DNA of 64,000 bases from Bradysia coprophila (GCF_014529535.1 NW_023503501.1:4532150-4596149), one strand, 5' to 3'; shown: positions 24,787 through 38,181, numbered from the stretch's first letter. The notes: generated from the sequence alone by a model not told the origin. A program made the numbers and translations.

Positions 24787-25286
24787 TAGGCATGTTCAGT
24801 GAAAGATATCATCAATAGATGATAAAATTTCCAAATAATCGATAAAATCGAATGTTTTATCGATAATCGATAAAAATCGAATGTTTTATCGATAATCGAT
24901 AAAAATCGAATGTTTTATCGATAATCGATGAAAATCGAATGTTTTATCGATAATCGATGAAAATCGAATGTTTTATCGATAATCGATAAAAATCGAATGT
25001 TTTATCGATAATCGATAAAAATCGAATGTTTTATCGATAATCGATAAAAATCGAATGTTTTATCGATAATCGATAAATATCGACTGATAATCGAATTATT
25101 AGTCGAAATTTACAGATTATCAGTCGACATTTACCAATTATCAGTCAATATTTATCGATTATCAGTCGACATATACCGATTATCGATAAAACATTTGATT
25201 GATATTGGCTTTTCGAAAATATCGATTATTGATTCTAAGGAAATAACCGATATTTTATCAATCGAATGAATTATCGAACATGCCTA
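24787..25286. mobile_element. Non-autonomous hAT-like element with internal 29-bp tandem array
   Basis: Ends are inverted: TAGGCATGTTC at 24787 and GAACATGCCTA finishing at 25286. The flanking octamers TTAGGTGG and TTAAATGT agree at 5 of 8 positions, a possible decayed target duplication. Inside, 24845-25080 is a tandem array of about eight units of 29 bases (ATCGAATGTTTTATCGATAA plus TCGATAAAA). A following stretch to about 25200 carries ATCAGTCGAC variants. The array is rich in ATCGAT palindromes. Confidence 0.75.
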
Positions 25287-26364
25287 TTAAATGTACGCAA
25301 ATGTTTGATTGCTCTTCCAACCCACTTGAGGTTGGTTTTAAAGTTTTTTTATGAGTTTTTTATGAGATGAGAATGGACACTGGGTGAGAATATTATTTTC
25401 CCAAACATTTTCCAAAGACTTAACGGTCTCAAGAAAAACTGACTTTACTTCCATAAATCCCATTCACCTGCTGAAAACTTGTTCGTTTGTGCTTTGTGAT
25501 TAACCTTTTTTATCCACCAATTGTCTGATGACAATTCAGTGCGAAAAATTTACTTTATCTTCCGTGGGGAGACGATAGAAGTTTTCTGACCTGCTAACGA
25601 TTTGTTTTCGTTTTCTAAAAATTCTTTATCGAATTGATGTTTTTCGTTTCATTTTCCCACGCACACATGAAAATACCGTTGGGGAGAAAATAGGAAATTT
25701 CAATTCGTTCTTGTTGGAATTGCCTATTTTCCCTCTCGGTGAGCAAAAAACTTTTTCATTTTCACCAGAGTTGAAAAAGGTCACACGGTTCAGTTGCGGC
25801 TTTCTCGAGTTCTTTTGTCAATTAGAATCTATACCAAAGAATTGTAGAATTAAGTGACACAATTTTGGCCGAGACATTGACTTGGCTCACGTAATTTGTC
25901 TTTTAATTCCAATTTTATCCTGATGGTTTATGCGTAGCGAGTGCCTTAAGACACTTTCATACTTGAACAAAAATTCTGAACTTTCATTTTTTTTCGGAGT
26001 GCGTAAGAGAGACACTATTTAACAGTGGTACCTGTCTCTCACAAACCTCGTTCATTTAATGAAAATATGTTCTAAATCTCCCATAATCTCTACAGAAAGA
26101 GTCCGAAAGGTCCGTTAATGTTATAAGAAGAAAATATGCAAAATCCTGATAAGAAATGATCGCAATTCGGACTCACTGCAAATATGTGTGGGATGACTTA
26201 TTCAACTGTGCTTCAGATTTTAAAAAGAGCTCTGTCTAGACTTTTAAAGCCGGGTCTTCTTAATTAAAAATTAAATCAGTGAGACGACCGTTCTGAATAC
26301 TACATTCCCTTAAAATATCATCCTTGTTCTGACTTACGATAAAAAAGCACCATCTGCAGATCTA
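25287..26364. other. Intergenic, nothing recognised
   Basis: AT-rich sequence. A GGGGAGAAAATAGGAAATTT string at 25681-25700 pairs loosely with CCTATTTTCCCTCTCGG at 25723-25739, a weak inverted repeat. Similar strings occur at 6583-6675. No gene. Confidence 0.45.
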
Positions 26365-26538
26365 ATGCTGAAAACAAACGAGACATTGAAAACGTGTTTT
26401 GGTCCTAGTTTTCATTGACAAATGCAGTAATCGCAATTTTCGATAGAGAAATTTCTAACTTAATTTGACAGTTGCGACAATTTCGTCATGAAAACAAGGA
26501 CCAAAACACGTTTTGAATGCCTCGTTTGTTTTCAGCAT
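26365..26538. repeat. Foldback/MITE element with ATGCTGAAAACAAACGAG ends
   Basis: Arms of about 58 bases: ATGCTGAAAACAAACGAGAC on the left against the complement of ATGCTGAAAACAAACGAGGC on the right, both continuing with an AAAACGTGTTTTGGTCCT stretch. The loop is about 60 bases. TA-type flanks are visible (CTA and TAA). Confidence 0.85.
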
Positions 26539-28402
26539 AAGTAACTCGCCAAATATAAGTGAAAGAGAGGCACACTTCTAGAATCGACAATCATATCGTT
26601 GGAATCACAGTTCGTTTGCAGTTAAACTCAACTTAATCGTCTACATAAGTACTTGACACAAAGATTATAAATTTAATAAAAATTGCAACTTGCTCTAACT
26701 TGCACATCCTAATTCCATAAATTGGAGACGATTTTGTTTAATCAAAAACACAAAGTGATTGTCAAGAGCCCATATAATCAAATTTACATCTGCAATTCGC
26801 ACATTTAATAAAACAAATTTCCTTCGGAAATGTTGTTACAATGCAGATAGCCAGAATAGGTCACAATTAAACGAAATGTCAATCACATCGAATCAGCAAC
26901 GATTCAATTTTAATCTGCAACATTAAGCAACGACACTTTCGTAATACGAAATTCGTATAAATAATACAATCGTGTGTGCAACTATATCTCAATCAAAATC
27001 GGTAATCTTTTAATTGAGAACACACATCTTAAGTAGCAATTGCTGCAAATTATTTTACATCTTCGAGTAGAGAGAGAGAGACATGAATGAATTTATAAAC
27101 AACCACACAATGGAATCCATTGTCTTCAATGAGTTTTCCAGCGTTGTTTTGCTATATCAATTTTCTGCGATATTCGATAATAACATCCTGTTTGATAAAT
27201 AAAGAGTGACATAAGCTGGATGCGACGAGTCAATGGAATATAAGTGCAAACAATGGTATAGAGCAGAGTGGATACTTGCATAAAATTCTTGTGTCGATCA
27301 GTGTTTGGCTTGCTTCATTTGTGTCTTGACGTGGGTGTAAAATTGTGTTGTTAATGAAGTCCTGTAAGGATTTTTAGCGTAGTTTATAATATAAACCACC
27401 AAAAGATTCGTGAAATTAATTTGCGTTACAGTGCGTATAAGGTCGGTGAGTTAAGAGTCAGTAGCAGATTAGATTCGCTAAAGTTACTTTGAATTAGCTA
27501 TGTTCTGCAGTTTAAGATCAGCACTAAATAGTTTCTTCATTTTACTTTTTAAAATTACATCGAAATGTGACGAACTGCAATCTTAAAGGCATGTAGATAA
27601 TGAAATGAGAGGACAATTTTAACATTTCATTGAGAATTTCTAGCATTGACTTTCGTTAAGTGCAGCTCAGAAGAATAATCTTGCCCTCTGAGTATAACCA
27701 AAATCGTCGACTCTTGAAGGTATCGTCTGTGAAGTGGGTTTTCTATCCATTTTTGTAAAAATGTTTTTCTTTAAAAACAGAAGCACGATTTGTTTTACCG
27801 GAACACATTTAATCCTTGGGTAACATTCGGATTTTTAGAAAAAAAAAGGAAGGGAAAAAAGTGCTGTAGTTGAGGGCACGATACACCTCTCATTTGTTCA
27901 AAATCCTTTGTCCTTCGGATATTTAGAAACAGTTCGGTCTGGGAAATAGACTCTTTTTTTTGTGTCTTTCGAACCTCGTAGAAATATAGAGATTGGTATA
28001 GGTCCCAGTAAGGGCTTTTTTTAGAAGAGATGCACCTTGGATTATTGTGAAGCTTCTTAAGACTGTTTGGAAATGTTCATCCCCAATTCCTCGAAACGAA
28101 CAGTCGTCGACGAAGCGAGGAAAGCCGGGAAAGATTGGACGGAAGTCAAGGCGCTCGCTCCAAACCGAATTCGATGGCCACAATTTGTAGACTCTCTATG
28201 CTCCCTCGAGGAGACTTCTTACTCTTAGATGACGATGATGATGATGAATTCCTCGAAAAAGAATTTCAAGAAGATGAAGACAATGCACAAAAATTACCGA
28301 AAGCAGGTCTTTCTCTTGCAGTTTTGACATTCAAGTGTTGAAACTTCTCGTTGCTTCATTGCTACTTTTAGGAAGATTCCAATTTTGTTGGTAAATATCT
28401 AA
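26539..28402. other. Intergenic, no supported gene
   Basis: AT-rich sequence. The + frame at 28135-28341 includes an acidic run (DDDDDDEFLEKEFQEDED) after a plausible open region. It has no detectable domain, may be a decayed transposon ORF, and is left uncalled. Confidence 0.45.
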
Positions 28403-29346
28403 TTAGACAGTAGGGGTGTCCAAAATTGTATGGAAAAATTAAAGTGGCAAAATGTTTGGGGCACAGGGCAGAAAATCAATCTATATGGTCCCCTGATAAA
28501 AAGTGTCTATGGGACCGACTCGATCCGAATCGATTTAGGGGTCGCTCAATGACGAAGTATGTGAAAAATAGCCAAAATCACTTGCAAACCAGGTTTTTAG
28601 AAAAAAAATTATTTCGGACTGATGATGAAGAGTGATGTTAGGACATCTTCGTTTATATTAGTGTAATATCATCATGAGAAAACATTTTTCAACTTTTCCC
28701 ATGTATCGACACCTACTCTGTCCAGGCAGCGCTTGTCAAAGATCAGATTCATAGCGTATATTCTGAGAGCGAGTCCGTATTGGTGACGAGCGACACTCAA
28801 AAAATTATTGTTTAGAAATGTTCAGAGAAGCGAGGGCTTCAAGATAATGCAAAAAAAGTTTAATTATTTCAGATTTGTTTGACAATTTTCAGATAAAACT
28901 TAATACTGGGTACCCTCGGCGAACTTTGTTGAGTTGTACTGGATGTCCAGCCAATTGTTCCAATCTTGTTTTATCATTTCTTGATAGCTTACCATGTGGC
29001 CATTCAAAATAAACCAAATTTGTCATAAGGTACAAACTAAGTCGACATCGACGAGACCTAATGTGTGCCCATGTCGCATTTCTCGAAAATTTCAAATTAA
29101 AAAAATACGAAAGATGAAATTTATTTTCTAAAACACTTTCAAGGTGTATTATTTTGAAGTATTATTCTCATTTAGTTTCGTAAATAAGCTCTGTTTCGTC
29201 AAACTTCCGAAAATCATGAAATTCGAAATTTTCAATTTTTTTCATATTGAAATTTTCGAGAAATGCGGGGACCATATAGATTGATTTTCTGCCCTGTGCC
29301 CCAAACATTTTGGCACTTTAGTTTTTTGGACACCCCTATTAGACAG
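28403..29346. mobile_element. Non-autonomous hAT-type element, 8-bp target duplication TTAGACAG
   Basis: Element 28411-29338 is flanked by identical octamers TTAGACAG (28403-28410 and 29339-29346). Terminal inverted repeats start TAGGGGTGTCC and extend about 85 bases, including GTTTGGGGCACAGGGCAGAA and AATCAATCTATATGGTCCCC in both arms. An 8-bp duplication and T/CAGGGGTG-type ends are diagnostic of the hAT superfamily. The interior of about 760 bases has no transposase frame, so it would depend on a transposase in trans. Confidence 0.9.
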
Positions 29347-30141
29347 GGCCGTTTCAATCATCTGGATTTTTTTTATAAAATTTATTATGTCAAAGTTACA
29401 ACAACCGCACTGCACAGCATTTTCTCGGCAATTGAAAACTTGATTGAGACGGTTTGCAGTGTAAAATCGTAGGTATGGGTCCGTCATTTCGTAATTTTTC
29501 GTACTTTTCAAGGTCTAAACTTATATTTCTTATAAAAAAGTCGGTTCATTTGGGAGGCACACAGTGGATCAAAAATAACTTGTCTGGATGATCTCACCTA
29601 ATTCAGTGAATCGAATTGACAATTTCACTTGCGCTTGTCTCACCTTGTTTCGTTGAGAACATAAATTCATCGTATTCACTTTGATCATTATAGTTTCTAT
29701 GACTATCAATGATTCGCTCGAACACATCTGTTAAAATAAACCGAATGTACACGTCGTCAGTGGCTTTTTCAATGAACCATTTTTTCTCTGCCCAAACTTC
29801 GATTCATTTAAAGCGAACAATTAGATGAGTCTACGTTGTGCGACTATCGAACTCAAATATTTACTGTTTATATAAGCGTTCGAATAGCAGATTCACACTT
29901 GTGCTGACAAAATGTGGCAAGAAGTTTCTTTGGAATACAAAGTTTGGATTAGGAAAATTCGTCTCTGCAATAATTAGCTCGCATAGTTGGGTGATGACTG
30001 TTTTTTCAGGCGTAATAGATCAAAAGACCTTGGATATTCAACGAAATTCTTCTCAATTTCTTTCAGTATGCGTGTATGTTGTCGCGGAATGATATGCACT
30101 TGGCTTGACAATAATTTACTCAAACCGATAAATTCAACACA
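29347..30141. other. Upstream region of BTAF1
   Basis: AT-rich sequence that should hold the promoter and 5' UTR of the BTAF1 gene. No TATA box or other core element stands out. Confidence 0.45.
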
Positions 30142-33100
30142 ATGACGTCTAGGTAAACCAAAATGCCTCTAGTTTCATTAGATCAGGTAGTTTAACACCA
30201 AAAAATTCATTCGTTCCAGGTTGGATCGTTTATTTATTCTACTTGAGTCTGGATCATCAGCCGTGACTCGTCGGGCAGCCGCCAAACAAATTGGAGAGGT
30301 TCAAAAACTTCATCCGCATGAACTACACAACTTGTTGAACCGACTGCACACCTATCTGCATAGTTCATCGTGGGAGACACGTATTGCAGCTGCCCAAGCC
30401 GTCGACGCTATACTATCGAATGTGCCTTCATGGAATCCGCAACCGTGTTCGGTTAAGATTGGTAAGCAAAGAATTTTGAGGGCTCAAGCGATGGTGCAAA
30501 AAAATTGTCCGTTGAATGACTCGTAATACCGAACTGTGGTCGTTGTCGTTTCAACCAGATTTCTCTCTTGCCATTGCTTTCAGAATCCAAATGCATAACA
30601 AACTTTGATGCTAGTCGCCTCACTTTTTCCAACTTTGAACTGGGCAATGTACTGCAAAAGGGTGCACGTCTTATGGGCTCTGAGGGCAGTGAATTCGATC
30701 AAGATCAGTTCACAGATTTCGACGATCGAGAACATTTATTGCGTCAACGGGCTCTACTAAATGAAAAGCTTGGATTCAACAAGGCCGGCGTTAACATCAA
30801 CGATTTGGTGTGTCTGGATGATATCAGAACGAGCAAAGTGAATTATGATCCGAATGTAAGACTGATGCCGGTTCAGGATATACTCAATGCAGATTCGTCT
30901 CAACAAATGACTGATTGTTCTAGTCAGGCACTGAGTTGCCGTGAAATGAATCGGGCACGTCGAAAGAAACGACAGAATTTAATCGTTACCAGCTCATCTG
31001 GTGCACTGAGCCGAAGTAATTCAACGCAGAGCAATAACGGATCATCGTCGGAAATGGAATCCGAGCGCAAGAAACCGAAGCTTGAGTCGAGAAGTGACAG
31101 TGTGATTTATCACTCGAACGAACCGGTACCGGATGGCACCGGATCTTGGGGTGATGCGACAGATTGGCCATTGGAATCGTTCTGTTCGAGACTGTATTTG
31201 GATTTGTTTAATCCTCGATGGGAGACAAGACATGGCGCTGCGACGGCATTGAGAGAATTGTTGAAATCACATTCGTCCGGTGCCGGTAAAAGCAATTTTA
31301 TGACCAAAGAAGAAATGGACTACAATCACATGCTATGGCTGGAAGATGCTGCGTTACGTTTACTTTGTGTGTTGTCATTGGACCGATTTGGTGATTTTAT
31401 ATCGGATCAAGTAGTGGCTCCCGTTCGTGAGACTAGTGCACAAGTACTAGGCACGGTTATGAAGGAAATGTCGACCGACAATGTCAAGCACACGGTGGCG
31501 ATATTACTGAAATTGATCAAACAAAATGAATGGGAAGTGCGCCATGGCGGGCTTCTTGGTTTGAAGTATATGCTGGTTGTTCGAGAGGATCTGTTGCAGA
31601 CATTTTTACCCATTACAATAAACGACATATTAATGGGGTTGTTTGACAGTGTTGACGATGTTGGCGCTGTAGCTGCTACCACTTTAACTCCAATCGCTTC
31701 ATGGCTTCCAAAGCTCTTAAGTGCTGAACAAGTGTCGAGCATAGTCAAAATGCTGTGGGATCTTCTGCTCGAGCAGGACGAATTAACTTCAGCGTGCAAC
31801 AGTTTCATGGGCCTTCTGTCGGCCATATTGAGTTTGAACAACGCCAGCAATTGGATACAAATGGAACCAATGTCGGTGCTGATTCCCAGGCTTTGGCCGT
31901 TTCTAAGTCATACCACTTCGTCGGTGCGTCGATCAACACTCCAAACGCTAAAGACTCTAACGAAAAGTGACCCACCAATAACGGTTGACACTGTGAATGC
32001 TAAAACCGAGAAAAATGGCAATTCGGTCAAAGTTGAAGTCAGCAGCTTGCCCGGAGTCATCAAAACTAATTCAGCAAATTTATCGTTAAATTTTGGCGTC
32101 AAAGATTGGCCGGCAGAGTTGCTTCAAGAAGCCCTACGACACGTATACCAGCGTGTTCTCGTCGAGCACATCAACGACATACAGTTGATTGTTGAAGATG
32201 TTTGGCATAACTTGGTAACGAATGCTGAACTGTCCAATTTATTGCATGCCTCCTGTCCGTTTGTTGCTTCGTGGATGTGCCTTGCCATGCAACCGGCTAG
32301 ACTACCATTTGATCCATCGTCAATGATTTATGCGAAGGGACCAGTCAACCGGGTAAGTTTGCTATGATTTCACTGACTGTTTAACTGCATCACAGAGCTG
32401 AGCCTTAGTCGGAAATGAACAACGAATTGTCTTCCCACAGGAACGCAAAAACAAATGGCCCGAACTAGATGCAGGCAGCTCATCATCCAAGACTCACCTA
32501 CAAAAAATGTATCTTGGAGGCATCGAAACAACGCCGATCGATGTACGTGAACGAAATATTCCCAGAGCTCGAGCCAAAGCATCGAAAATGTTGGGCCACC
32601 TGTCCAGGTATCTCGTGTTACCCGCTCCCGGTGTCATATACACCGAAGACATGGAAAGTCCGGTCAATTGCTACGTGAAAATTCTGCTCGGTTACCTGTC
32701 GTCTCGATCGGCTTTGCAGCGACTGATCAGCGGAATGGTGATCGCCTATTGGGCGGAAACCGATTCGAACATTGTACCGGGTCCGCCACAACTACAAGCC
32801 AAATTAAACGCTGCACTCACCGAATACGTTTGCTACGACGAGAACACAATTTCGTTGACCCGATTGCTCCAAGAATCTCGTGATTTCATCGCAACACTAA
32901 AGCAACACAAAGTCAAAATGAATAATTTCGACCACTGCAAGTTTCTGTCATTGGACCAAATACAGGCGTTGAGTACCACACTGACGGAAAATCTGAAGGA
33001 ACGATTCGGATTGAAGACACGTTCCGTCGAAATACTGGAGGAAAGGCGACGAGGTTTGCAGAATTCACTGGCACAGACTCAATTCGAACAGTACGCTCTG

Positions 33101-36100
33101 AATGTTAGGTATGTGGAACTAATGCTCAATATGCTGATGATGATCCGTAACGAGATGTAAACTTCTTTTCATTCCAGTACCCAAGCAGTTTTGGCTGGTG
33201 CTAATGTGTTCCTGGGCTGTCTACCCGAGAAACTGAATCCGGTCATAAAACCGCTGATGGAGTCAATTAAACGTGAAGAGTGCGAAATATTCCAGCAGCT
33301 TTCCGCTCAATACCTCGTCAAGTTACTAGATTTGGTAGCCCATCGCAATCCTAGTCCAAACAATAAGATAATAACCAATTTGTGTACGCTCCTCAAAAGC
33401 GACACTGATTTTACACCAAAAATTGTGAGTTTGACCGCCAACCGTTTAGAATTCTTGTAAAATGTCCCTTCGTTTCAGACAATCGCGCCATTATTTACTC
33501 AATGTAACCCAAGCAATACCACACCGTCTAATCCATACCACGGCATCTTAACGCTAACAAATCAGCAAAAATCCAGCGAAACTTCCAACGGTACCTCAAT
33601 GGGAAGAGGCCCAGGCCGACCGCCCACTATTGATGTATCAATTGACGATTGTGCCGAGTCAGAAGATCCGGTATGATTCATACAGTAACACGGAACATTT
33701 CGACGCAATTCTCATGTTCTCTGTTTCTAGACAAAACGGCACAGTCGAACCCAACGCATTGGCGCTACGTTCGCAATCAAAGCGATTTGTTTGCATTTCG
33801 GTGCCGCGTTAATGGACAAAGTGCCTGTGTTTCTAAGCCTATTGGAAGCATTAAAATCATTGGTCAATGAGGATCTGGTGAATCCCATGCATCCGACTGT
33901 TGCGAACGTCGACAAATGCAACGAACTGATCACACATTTGCAGCTGATTGAAGTCATTGCGCCGTATCTCCATGACGAACATCACGGGAGGCTGTTTTCG
34001 TTACTACCGTATTTAACTGTCTTGCTCCGACATCCACAGAAGGCGGTAAGTTCGGTCAACAGATCTTGGAGGAAATTTTCTACGAAATTTGCTTCTTCCA
34101 GATTCGTCACATGACTGCACGATGTTTCGCCACACTGGCTTTGATCAATTCATCGTTGATTATGGATCTGATCATCCAGACGGGAGTCAAAATGCTGCAG
34201 ACTATCGAAGACGTAATACAGCGTCAGGGAGCGGCAGAATTGTGTTGTTGTGTGGTGAACAAACTCCAATTCAAAATAGTTCCGTATGTCACGCTGCTTG
34301 TAGTTCCTTTACTAGGTAACATTGACAACCAATTCGGACAAAATCAAACTCTAATTCCATCGTTTGCCCCTTTGTCCAGGACGGATGAGCGATCCAGACC
34401 AATCGGTACGACTCATTTCTACGCATTGTTTTGCCACATTGATTCAACTGATGCCGTTGGATGGTAACGTTGACGACGTGTCGCTTTTGTCGAGCAATTT
34501 ACAGGAACGAAAGACCAAAGACAAGGAGTTCTTGGAGTATCTGTTCTCGCCGAAAAAAATCCCAGATTTCAAAGTTCCGCATTTTGTCAACGCTGAGCTA
34601 CGATCATATCAACAGGCCGGTGTGAATTGGCTCTGGTTCCTGAATAAGTACAAATTGCACGGAATCTTGTGCGACGACATGGGATTGGGCAAGACACTGC
34701 AAACCATTTGCATTTTGGCTGGAGATCATCACGAGCGTCAGGTGGAGAAATTGAAAAACTTGCCCAGCTTGGTCATATGTCCACCGACGCTGACAGGGCA
34801 TTGGGTGTACGAAGTGAATAAATTTTTGCCGCAAGAATTCCTCAAGCCGTTGCATTACATCGGCTTTCCGGTTGATCGTGAACGTTTGAGACACAAGGTC
34901 GACAGCCACAATTTGGTGGTGGCCTCATACGACATTGTTCGCAAGGATGTTGAATTTTTCACGTCGATCCACTGGAATTATGTTGTCTTGGACGAGGGTC
35001 ACATTATCAAAAATGGAAAAACGAAAAGTTCGAAGGCAATAAAACAACTCGTCGCCAATCATCGTCTGATACTCTCTGGTACGCCGATACAAAACAGTGT
35101 GCTAGAATTGTGGTCTCTGTTCGATTTTCTAATGCCCGGATTCCTCGGCACCGAAAAGCAATTCATTTCCAAATTCAGTCGACCGATACTGGCCAGTCGA
35201 GATGCAAAAAGTTCAGCCAAAGAACAAGAAGCCGGTGCGTTAGCGATGGAATCGTTGCACCGTCAAGTGTTACCATTCCTATTGAGACGCATCAAAGAGG
35301 ATGTGTTGACCGATCTACCACCAAAGATTACACAGGATCTTCTGTGCGAACTAAGCCCGTTACAGGAGCGACTGTACGAAGACTTTAGCCGAAGCAATTT
35401 GAATTCGGACATCAAAGATTGCTTGGAAAAGCTGGACGGTACGGAAATACAAAAGAAGACGCATGTGTTCCAGGCGCTGCGATATCTACAAAATGTTTGC
35501 AACCATCCTAAGCTGGTGCTCACCGTCCACCATCCAGAGCTGCAAAAGATCCAACAAGAACTGGGAAAGAAGAACACAACGTTGGACGACATCGAACATT
35601 CAGCCAAATTGCCGGCATTGAAGTGAGTTCCATTTTCGGATCCGAAATGTCTCCGAGCAATCGAATGAAAATTAATTTAATTTTTTCTTCAGGCAACTCC
35701 TTTTGGACTGTGGCATTGGCACTGAAGAAGATTCCATGACTGTTAATCAGCACAGAGCGTTGATCTTTTGCCAGTTGAAGGCAATGTTGGATATTGTGGA
35801 AAATGATTTACTCAAAAAACATTTACCGGCGGTGTCATATCTACGTCTAGATGGTAGTGTTCCACCGTCGTCCAGACATCACATCGTCACCAAATTCAAT
35901 AGTGATCCCAGCATTGATGTTCTCCTATTAACAACTCAGGTAAATTTTGATTTCGACTGACATCTGTGTACGGATTGCCGACTCAACGTTTTTCCATTCC
36001 GGACACGTTGTGTTGTTGCCCCCCGAAATTCGGTTCAATTTTCAACAAATTTCCCCCAATTTTCAGGTCGGTGGACTAGGATTGAATCTCACGGGAGCCG

Positions 36101-36501
36101 ATACCGTAATATTCGTTGAGCACGATTGGAATCCAATGAAAGACTTACAGGCCATGGACCGTGCGCATCGCATCGGTCAGAAGAAAGTGGTCAATGTGTA
36201 CCGTTTGATAACGCGCAAGTCGCTGGAGGAGAAAATCATGGGACTGCAAAAATTCAAACTAATCACGGCGAATACGGTGGTCAGCGACGAAAATGCGTCC
36301 ATGGAAACGATGGGAACGGATCAACTGTTCGATCTATTCAATTTGTCCGATAATAATGCACAATCGGCCAATTCGATTGAGTGCACTGGCAGCGGTAGTG
36401 TTACGATGAAGCAGGCGTTGACGGAATTGCCGGAATTGTGGGAGGACAAACAGTATGACGAAGAGTACGATTTGACGCAGTTTTTGCAAGGTCTAAAGTG
36501 A
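30142..36501 (+). CDS. BTAF1: BTAF1/Mot1 (Hel89B) TBP-associated SNF2-type ATPase, 11 exons
   Basis: Nuclear ATPase that removes TBP from DNA and redistributes it among promoters. Exons: 30142-30152, 30220-30461, 30584-32352, 32441-33108, 33178-33424, 33479-33670, 33731-34045, 34102-34315, 34380-35622, 35693-35939, 36067-36501; all introns are GT-AG, 54-127 bases, and in phase, giving 1,860 residues, close to the usual family length. The start ([17 protein letters not shown]) is conserved and requires the 11-base first exon. HEAT-type repeats fill the N-terminal two thirds (for example [30 protein letters not shown]). The helicase core holds the Walker A DDMGLGKT (Lys1324), DEGH (1424-1427), SGTPIQN, and the C-terminal [12 protein letters not shown] and DRAHRIGQ motifs. 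No disabling change is visible. Confidence 0.97.
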
Positions 36502-36562
36502 TTTGGCGTTTTGTTTTCGTTTTGTTTTGCTGTTTTAATTTTTTTTTGTATCGCTCGCATTA

Positions 36563-36568
36563 AATAAA
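36563..36568 (+). terminator. Polyadenylation signal of BTAF1
   Basis: AATAAA 62 bases after the TGA stop of BTAF1, the first such hexamer downstream. Confidence 0.65.
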
Positions 36569-36805
36569 CGTTTGAGAATTCCACCCAATTTTTTTCGTTC
36601 GGTTTTGAGTAGTCGAAGATTTTGAAGCTGCACGGCTCTGCCCTATGAGATGATAGTCTCAAGACAATACCCTGCGCATAATTCATCCAGATGCATTCGA
36701 CGAATGCAAATTAAATAAGATTTTGAGCATAGTGTCAGTGGACAGCGAAGATCAATTAAAGTTAACTGGCATCAAAGTTCGAATTTTATATGTGTCTGCT
36801 CCTGA

Positions 36806-37115
36806 GACTATTTTTGGGAACATGTTCTTCCAAATCAGGTTCAAATTGACCCAAGGACTATTTTAGGGATTTTTGGTAAAAATAAGGATAATTTGGAAAA
36901 ATAATGGAAGAACATGAAATTTACAGAAAACTTGTAAAATATACAATCAGGATGGATCAGTTTGAGGTTCAGCTATAATGGCATAAGTGGACCACATCAG
37001 TTGAACACTTAATGTACAATTAACGAACATTCCGTGAGGCAGGGACTATTTTAGAGAAAACTTTTCCCGAATTTTCTTTATTTTCCACATTTTTTACTAT
37101 TTTCCCAGATTCAGC
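36806..37115. repeat. AT-rich repeat with GGACTATTTT blocks
   Basis: The block GGACTATTTTAG/TGGG recurs at about 36806, 36857 and 37035, each followed by TTTTCC- or AAAATAA-rich sequence. The same block, inverted, lies at 16545-16575. Probably a dispersed decayed element. Confidence 0.6.
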
Positions 37116-37362
37116 TATTCCACGCAAAATTTGTACCGATAAAGCGAGTGAAAACAACGAAAATAGCGGCCAAAAATAGTTGCATTTTTCAATGGAAAAG
37201 TTGATGAAAAGTGAGTTTTTTTATAGTAACCTCTTGAACAGTGCAAAATTTTAGTGGCAGACAATCAAGATTGTCTTTGTAGTTTTCACTGTGTAAAATA
37301 CGGCATAGTGTAAGAGTCCTATTAGTACTCTTTTACAGTTCTTTTACTCGCTTACAGTTACA

Positions 37363-37566
37363 GGCAGTGAAATTTCAGCAAGAATTTGCTTCAGCACTTC
37401 AGCTGTTGATCCACTTAAATGATCAAAACGGTTTATACGTCTGCATACGGTTTCACACTCTCATACGCGTGGCAGCTTCAACCATATAAACAGTTTTGAT
37501 TGTTTGTCTGGATCAGCTGAAAAACAGCTGAAGCAAATACATGCTAAAATTTCATTGTCTCTGACT
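37363..37566. repeat. MITE-like palindromic element, copy 2 (copy 1 at about 17739-17945)
   Basis: Ends are inverted (left GGCAGTGAAATTTCAGCAAG, right complementing ACAATGAAATTTTAGCATG), with a second inner pair around CAGCTG. The region at 17739-17945, just upstream of the last exon of the VWFC gene and so inside its intron 4, shares GGCAGTGAAATTTCAG, a TTTATACGTCT block and a GCTTCAACC block in the same order. Confidence 0.75.
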
Positions 37567-38181
37567 GTATCAATAAAAAAATTTCAAGAATCTATACCCC
37601 TATATTTAGTGTGGTAATGGTTAGTTATTCGACTTTATAAAAGACCTAAACTTTTAAATTTTGACGTTCAAGGTGGTAAAGCCATAGATTTATAAGAGGT
37701 GGATTTTTGTCTGAGAAGACTTTTCGCGTAAATTTTCTTACATTTTGAAATTTTTCTGAGCGAGACTACTATAAAGAGTGCAGTACAAACTTTTACTATT
37801 TCACAATTCCCACAATTTTTTAATTTTACCTTCGCGAAATGAAATTTTTGGAATTCTTACGTGATTTTTGAATAATTGAATCTTCTAGCTCTTAGATCAA
37901 ATTCAAGGACAGTAAAAACTTACGCTGACTTTTTTATAATTCTAAAAGTTACAAAATGGATTTTTATTTCAGATTCATTTGAATATGAAAGATTTTACAA
38001 TTTAAAGATCGAAAATTTCGCCGAGGTTTTTCGATTCACGTATTGTACCTAACATCGAAACAACATTTCCTTTTTGTATAGCTACACTTATTCGTTGAAT
38101 TAAGTAAGGTGTTGAGCGCTTTTCGTTTGTTACATCGGCAATTTTACTCCCTATTTTCTTTCGGAATTGTGATTGATTTTG
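37567..38181. other. Intergenic, nothing recognised
   Basis: AT-rich sequence between a MITE and LINE copy B. No gene or RNA seen. Confidence 0.45.

Noticed and set aside
28135-28341. Acidic open frame with DDDDDDEFLEKEF, perhaps a transposase N-terminus
   Set aside because: Too short, with no catalytic domain nearby and no terminal repeats linking it to an element.
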